A stretch of DNA of 64,000 nucleotides. Source: Sepiola atlantica (taxonomy: Eukaryota; Mollusca; Cephalopoda; Sepiida; Sepiolidae). Each line of letters begins with the position of its first letter. Positions within the stretch are counted from its first letter, which is position 1. The stretch covers positions 42,182,288-42,246,287 of the forward strand of contig OY744544.1 in NCBI GenBank assembly GCA_963556195.1, read 5' to 3'. The translations under genes were made by a program, and so were the position numbers. Positions 58,128 to 64,000 of the stretch are shown here, one piece after another. Under the pieces are notes generated by a model. It saw only the letters and a program-made list of their open reading frames with translations, ran no database searches and was not told the origin of the DNA.

Positions 58128-58470
58128 CATAAAGGTATATAAAACATCAAATATATCGGCCCAAAACATACTATTTAGTAGAACTATACAATTCATCCAA
58201 GTCAACAAGTCTAAAATAGCTCAAGGCAAGACATCCAAGATGTTTATTAAAGAATAATCCAAGTGGTGAATGGTGGTCGAAAAGCGAAAAAAGTTATTCA
58301 GGCAAGAAGTTCGTTTGCTATCGATACAGTAGATAACAGTGAAAATTGTATTCAAGGTGTATGCAAATTAATAAAACGATAAAAAAAAATTATAAAAGAA
58401 CTTTGCTTGAACATTGAATTGTAATAAAATTTGATTCGTACCTCATTTTATTCTTTCACTCTATCTATTG

Positions 58471-58472
<2 letters not shown>
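58006..58472. repeat. 49-bp inverted repeat with microsatellite core
   Basis: Left arm 58006-58054, right arm 58424-58472, 47 of 49 positions complementary (AGCAATAGAT, GAAAGAATAAAATGAGGTAC, GAATCAAATTTTAT). Inside: (TA)n 58052-58084, (GA)n 58085-58122 and about 300 bp of unique sequence. A further (TA)n adjoins the right arm. Confidence 0.9.

Positions 58473-58526
<54 letters not shown>
58473..58526. repeat. (TA)n microsatellite
   Basis: Pure TA repeat. Confidence 0.95.
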
Positions 58527-58530
<4 letters not shown>

Positions 58531-58782
58531 TTCATCTATTTCTGTATTTATGGCATATTTTGTCATTCTCACAAATACACATGATACGAAGAACAAATGC
58601 AGTAGAATATTATGACGCTAATTTTATACTCAGCTTTATAGATTTTTTTCTGGATTTAATTTGATTGGAGATAAACGTTCACTTGGGAAGCCTTTTAAAA
58701 ACATATAGAAAAAATATGCGATTTCTTTCTATTTAGAGAGAAACAATTGTACGTACAAAGATGTTTTTTAAAAGTAAACTCA

Positions 58783-58784
<2 letters not shown>

Positions 58785-58852
<68 letters not shown>
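58785..58852. repeat. (TA)n microsatellite
   Basis: Pure TA repeat. Confidence 0.95.
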
Positions 58853-58855
<3 letters not shown>

Positions 58856-59033
58856 TAGATTTAGATTTAGGAGGATATACGTTGATCCGCGCGGAGTCCT
58901 TTTTAATATTAACAAAGAGTATATGGAAAAACTCATAAAAACAACATGGTAGTTTTTAGGTAAGCATTTGTTTCAACCTCATTAAAAAAGTCGTTTAATC
59001 CATTATATTCGATGATTGGAGTAAGGAAACGGG

Positions 59034-59036
<3 letters not shown>

Positions 59037-59094
<58 letters not shown>

Positions 59095-59121
59095 ATATAT
59101 ATGTGTGTGGGGGGGGGGGGT
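59037..59121. repeat. (TAGA)n(GA)n tract and G-run
   Basis: TAGA units 59037-59080, GA and TATGTGTG, then a run of ten or more G at 59109-59120. Confidence 0.95.
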
Positions 59122-59363
59122 GTATAGTACTCGTTCCGTCAAAAATGGCAGAGAGAAATGTAATTTTTTAAAACAAATCATTGAAAAATAATCAACATTT
59201 TTATATTACGTGTCTGCTTGGTGTAATATTGTATATTTATTTAGTTATTGAATAAATAACTAAATAAATCTTCTCCAGCTGCAACCCCCTTTCTTTATGG
59301 CGTTATGCATTACACGTTGTATAAGATTAACCATATGAAATATTCATGTTTGATATTTTATAT
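59122..59363. other. Small palindrome in otherwise unrecognised sequence
   Basis: TATTTATTTAGTTATT and AATAACTAAATAAAT at 59233-59266 form a near-perfect hairpin. Confidence 0.6.
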
Positions 59364-59731
<368 letters not shown>

Positions 59732-59790
59732 ATTTAGCCTGACGATTCCCCCCGGGGATGAAACACGGGAGCCTCTGTGTAGCTTGATTG
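59732..59790 (+). ncRNA. Hammerhead ribozyme candidate (type I), copy 2
   Basis: Stem I arm ATTTAGC, core CTGACGA (59739-59745), stem II TTCCCCCCGGGGAT with basal T-T mismatch, GAAA (59760-59763), stem III ACAC (59763-59766) pairing with GTGT (59777-59780), cleavage expected after A59781 (GTA), GCTTGAT returning to stem I. Relative to copy 1, stem III changes ACGC to ACAC and keeps pairing with GTGT (G-T becomes A-T). The variable core base also differs (A to C), a position that tolerates change in hammerheads. Confidence 0.5.
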
Positions 59791-59809
59791 TCATATATAT
59801 TTTCATTCT

Positions 59810-59812
<3 letters not shown>

Positions 59813-59880
<68 letters not shown>
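59813..59880. repeat. (TA)n microsatellite
   Basis: Pure TA repeat, at the same distance from the hammerhead as in copy 1. Confidence 0.95.
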
Positions 59881-59884
<4 letters not shown>

Positions 59885-60706
59885 CTATCTTTTCAGATTT
59901 TCGAAGTCAGACCCTAATAAAAATTCGACTAACCTATCGATACTTGATTCGGACTAGCCTGGGTTTTTTTTTCACTGTTATTGAAAACATTTTATAATAG
60001 ATTCAAATTCTTTTCTGGGAATTATTATTCCTACGGAGACATTTTTTTAGAGTTGAGACAAACTTCTTAGGCGCTAGTCTCGGTATAGTAATAATTAAAT
60101 TATCATTTTAAATAATATTTAAAAGATTAATCCATCAATTTCTAAATTAAAAAATTAAAATATACCTGACAATTTACGCTTTTTTAAAGTATTTTACCAA
60201 TTTCGGCAGATACACTAATAGTTATTCTCACCACCAATAAACGCAACAAATAGTTAAAACGTTTACCGGAGATTTTTGCATTTCACACCGTTTTCAGCAT
60301 ATTGATACAGCCACAGATGAACGTAAACATATATAGAGAGGAGGGAAAACTTGATGGGCGGAGATAGAAAGAGAGGCGAATACAGCGCACATTTAAAGGG
60401 GGGAGATATATATATATATATATATATATATACTGAATGGGAGAGAAAGAGAGGTTGAGAGCCAGCGCGTATTGTGCGACAAAAATTACTTGGTTAATAA
60501 AACAATACAAAAGCCTTAAGGATAATTTACAAGCAACAAATACTACTGTCATATATGGAGAGATTCTGCTTAGAGCACTCTTTCTTGCCTTAACAGAATA
60601 CAAAACCGACTTTGGAATCTAGTGGGGGTAATCTCTGGCGCTCTTGTATAAGCAGTAACCGATCTGAGGGAGATAACTCTATTTTTCTTAGCCGCCGCTA
60701 TTCCAA
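59881..60706. other. No gene recognised; short (TA)n at 60408-60431
   Basis: AT-rich. AGGGAGATAACTC at 60668 resembles a motif repeated in the next element. Confidence 0.4.
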
Positions 60707-60960
60707 ATTCGCTTATACTTTGGCAAGGGAGATAAATTTGTTTATTAATAAAAAAAAAAAACATGTTACGGTTTTGAAATGCGTTAAAAATCCTAACCCT
60801 AAACCCTAACCCTAAACACTAACCCGTTCAAAATAACTTTTAAGCACTTTTATTTACATGCCACAAATTGTATACACTTTATATAAACATAAAAAGAAAA
60901 GTTATTTTCTTTCATGCTGCGATAAACAAAGTTATCTCCCTTGCCAAAGTATAAGCGAAT
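60707..60960. mobile_element. MITE carrying a telomeric-repeat patch
   Basis: Perfect 28-bp terminal inverted repeats (ATTCGCTTATACTTTGGCAA, then GGGAGATA), extending imperfectly to about 37 bp. Length 254 bp, flanked by CAA on both sides (60704-60706 and 60961-60963), a possible 3-bp target duplication. The interior has CCTAACCCTAAACCCTAACC at about 60792. No coding. The superfamily is uncertain. Confidence 0.75.
60790..60826. repeat. Interstitial telomere-like (CCCTAA)n
   Basis: About five to six units of CCCTAA with CCCTAAA and CACTAA variants, inside the MITE. Confidence 0.8.
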
Positions 60961-62160
60961 CAAGTTGCATTTGGGCCTTGATGAACAGCGACTCGTTAGT
61001 AAAAAAAATGGCCTGAATGTTAATTAACCGTCACTTCTATATATTATCACTTTTTAATGATTATTTATTTTTTATGCATCTCAGATTAACGCTGAACCAT
61101 AGGATTCTCAAACGGTCTAAAATCATTGTTACGTGTAATTTTTCAGTAAAAGCAGATGACCTGTCATTCCTGTAGGTTTGTTTTACGACATTCGCAACAC
61201 ACAACAGTACTTCTTTGCCCAGGTTACGGCAGCCGAATGTGATGGGTAGTAAAATTGTTGCCGATTTTCGTTTTTCCCTACGCTCATAAAGATTAATATT
61301 TAGACATAACTAACGACTACTGAACGTGATTATATTTTTCTTTCTCCTCATTTCCTCGTGTCCGTACTCCTTATCGCAACAAAATGTTACCACGGTCTTG
61401 CTCTGCCAAATGATATCTCTCCGAACAGTCTTTCATCCAGCGCACACACCAACGTAGTCACCAACTCAAATCACCAACTCATAGTCGCCCACTTCCTTCA
61501 AAACATTCCCCTTTTATTGCCAGTGACATTGCACTCAAATGAGCAGTGAGCTCTTCTGCCAGAGAGATCAGGAAGTAATGGGAGGTCTTTGCTATAACTA
61601 GCCATTTCACTCAGGTTCTGTTTCTTTATGAATCCATTCTTGGCTGGGGTAAGTCATACTTTGCTAACCACAGCAATCCAATGTATTATTGTTTTAAATA
61701 AATATCGTACTTGAAAATAGCTTCATTAGTCACAGGAGACCTTCCACTGAGTCCTTACTGCCTCCTTTAAGATGAGAGACAGAATTATTGCTTGTTTGAA
61801 AAGTACATTTTCGGGCGAAATTGAATTTATCTTGCCTTTAAGCTATAATTTTACTTTTCACGATTCCGGTACGACCACTGCGTACGCATCGTTTTTGTCA
61901 TTTTTTTCTTCTTCCATTTCTTATATTGCCACCCGAACTTACGGTTACTATTAAGATACAAAGAATGTTTCTGTGTTATTTCCAACTCACCACAGCTTTC
62001 AAATGTAACGGGTGGCCATACTCCGAGGCATTGTTACCTCATTTCGAAAAAATGGTGGCTTTCTTGCCTGTTGTACGCGGCGCTCTCATCCATGAGGTAG
62101 AGTCGGCGTGACTGTCATGGAAATTGTCGGGCGTATTTTGGGGGTGAGCTTGACTTAGCG
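60961..62160. other. No gene recognised
   Basis: Moderate GC, several 60-codon frames but no domain, splice pattern or repeat partner that I can support. Confidence 0.4.
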
Positions 62161-62164
62161 ATTA

Positions 62165-62900
62165 GTATTTGACTTTCTCTAATAAAAACAACATCTGGAT
62201 CACTCGTTTCTCAAAGTATTTACCTTCTTCTAAAAACGCCCAATATTCAAATCATCCGTTTCTAAAGTACTTGATTTTCACAAAACAAACACTCGACACT
62301 AGATTCAACCGTTTCTCAATGCATTTGATTTCCTCTAAAAAAAAAACTCTTTAAACCTTTGGATCAGTTGTTTCGCATAATACTTGATTTTTGCTAAAAA
62401 CGCGCAATTTTCTGAATTAGACATTTCTCAAAGTATTTGAGTTCTAATAAAAGACAACATTCGGATCATCTGTTTCAAAGAGTACTTGATTTCTTAAAAA
62501 AAAACGCTCAGCATTTGAATCAGCCGTTTCTTAAAGTACTTGACCTCGACTGAAAAAAAAACAATATTCGGATCAGATGTTTCTAAATATACTTGACGTC
62601 CACTAAAAACAACTAATATTCAGATCAAACGTGTTTAAAAGTACTTGACGTCCACTAAAAAATCCAATATTCGGATCGGACGTTTTTAAAAGTACTTGAC
62701 TTCTGCTAAATACAACCAACATTTGGATCAGCTATTTCTAAAAAATACTTGATTTCTTCAAAGAACGCTCCCAACATTCAGATCAGTCGTTTTTCAAAGT
62801 ACTTGACTTTCACTAAAAAACACATTCGAATCAGCCGTTTTTCAAAGCACTTGATTTTCACTAAAAACAGCCAACATTTTTCAAAGCATTATACTAAACA
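62165..62900. repeat. Diverged ~57-bp minisatellite, about 13 units
   Basis: Each unit reads roughly AACATTCGGATCA(G/T)CCGT, then TTCTCAAAGTACTTGATTT, then a CTAAAAA stretch. Units range about 50-60 bp. The period is close to 19 codons; the plus strand gives short related peptides (ISRFSKYLTFTKK, ITRFSKYLPSSKN) in more than one frame, broken by stops. Confidence 0.85.
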
Positions 62901-63286
62901 TTCAACATTAAAATCAGCTCATTCTGGCGTCAAGTCATAAAATATTTTACCCGTGCCTATTGATTGCATAGCATTCTCTAACTCTTTGCCGTGTGTGGCC
63001 TTTAATGCCTGATCGTTTTGTAGTAATTACGGAGGCTGCGGTCAATTGTTCGCCTGATTCTGTTGTAATTGCAACAAATATTGCGGCTTATACACACACT
63101 GTTGATTTCGTTATCGTAATTTCCATTTGAGAATGACTATAATGCAACTGTTGATATTAACATCTAATTACCAGAAGGCCTTAATATGATTTTATAAGCG
63201 AGAAATAGTAATTGCTTTTGTTTGCAAGAAAATTGAAATATTAACGTTGGTGATGGACAGAAAATGTGAAAACATAATTGAGAGAT
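62901..63286. other. No feature recognised
   Basis: Unique-looking sequence between the minisatellite and a TAGA tract. Confidence 0.4.
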
Positions 63287-63304
63287 TGAATAGATAGATA
63301 GATC

Positions 63305-63376
<72 letters not shown>

Positions 63377-63420
63377 TGGTTATATCTAAATAGATAAGTA
63401 GATAATATAAAACAGATTGT

Positions 63421-63455
<35 letters not shown>

Positions 63456-63463
63456 CATATTAT

Positions 63464-63545
<82 letters not shown>
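63287..63545. repeat. (TAGA)n microsatellite in three blocks
   Basis: Blocks 63287-63376, 63421-63455 and 63465-63545, separated by TATGGTTATATC- and TCATATTATA-type spacers. Confidence 0.95.
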
Positions 63546-64000
63546 TCATTCTGGGATTGTTGTGGTTTGTTTTCTATGTACTTACGAGATTCTGTTCTGG
63601 TGAGATTCGAAGTTTTGAAAAAAAATTATGTTGCATTATATGACTTACAATAAACACTGCTTTGAAACAGCTGTAAATAACTTTAATACTTTTGTGTATC
63701 TCTTTATTTGGAACATGATTTGAAAATTATTTAAATCATCAAAATACATATATATATATATATATATACTTTGCTCTATTTCACTAAATATTGATATACT
63801 AGTGTTTACAAGTTGATTCTGGCTAACTCAAAAAGGGGTTTCTATTTTGTCTACATTTAAACATACATTCGTTTTCATATGTATGCAGATGCGTGCGGTC
63901 TGCATGGTGTGTGATTTGAGTTATGATCTGTTTAATGCTGGATTGAATTCAAATATAAAGTTTTTTTATTGTGTGAAGAGGTATGAATAATCCTGGGTTT
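63546..64000. other. No gene recognised; (TA)n at 63749-63768
   Basis: AT-rich sequence running off the right edge. Confidence 0.4.

Noticed and set aside
62165..62900. CRISPR-like array
   Set aside because: Units are diverged throughout with no constant repeat and unique spacer pattern, and the context is eukaryotic.

Overview
This is a repeat-dominated, AT-rich eukaryotic window with no recognisable host protein-coding exon. It has very long (TA)n tracts, (TAGA)n and (GA)n tracts, several clades of non-LTR retrotransposon, a Penelope-like element, a mariner transposase and a PIF/Harbinger-like element. Together these suggest an animal genome, most likely a mollusc and plausibly a cephalopod. 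That placement is inferred from repeat character only; no marker gene confirms it. Every long open frame I can interpret belongs to a mobile element, and nearly all are broken.

Layout. 1-1 kb: minus-strand LINE fragment with an internal deletion. 1-7.5 kb: polypyrimidine tract, microsatellites, a hammerhead-ribozyme-like site, a tandem/inverted repeat block, a minisatellite carrying a U2 snRNA-like motif, and a dispersed repeat. 7.6-8.5 kb: minus-strand CR1/Jockey-like LINE. 8.9-15.7 kb: second copy of the dispersed repeat, LTR-like sequence, microsatellites, a hammerhead candidate, a dispersed repeat shared with 38.4 kb, a foldback-type repeat, an eroded mariner fragment and a tiny LINE 3' tail. 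18.8-25.9 kb: tRNA-headed SINE, second foldback copy, TAGA tract, LTR-like sequence, U2-motif minisatellites and a 60-bp-arm inverted repeat. 26.8-32 kb: small tandem repeats and two CR1-like LINE fragments. 34-35.2 kb: PIF/Harbinger-like element containing a MADF/Myb-like relic and a nested U2-headed SINE. 36.2-37.6 kb: mariner element with TIRs. 41.7-46.7 kb: MITE, hammerhead candidate, and a head-to-head pair of Penelope-like elements. 47.5 kb: the best hammerhead candidate. 48.3-51.6 kb: CR1-like LINE interrupted by an LTR-like insert and by a second U2-headed SINE. 51.6-54.4 kb: microsatellites and foldbacks. 54.4-57.8 kb: RTE-clade LINE. 57.8-64 kb: microsatellites, inverted repeats, another hammerhead candidate, a MITE carrying telomeric repeats, and a 57-bp (19-codon) minisatellite.

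Two threads deserve attention. First, at least eight sites show the hammerhead ribozyme core (CTGANGA, a hairpin, then GAAA). Several also have matching stems I and III, and they usually lie beside (TA)n tracts. Two relics are inside the Penelope-like element, as expected from the known link between Penelope elements and hammerheads; the others may be short non-autonomous relatives. Second, a ~338-bp repeat present twice has a head matching the 5' region of U2 snRNA, with a target-site duplication at one copy. A related minisatellite in other loci repeats the same U2-like motif. All coordinates and alignments were made by eye.
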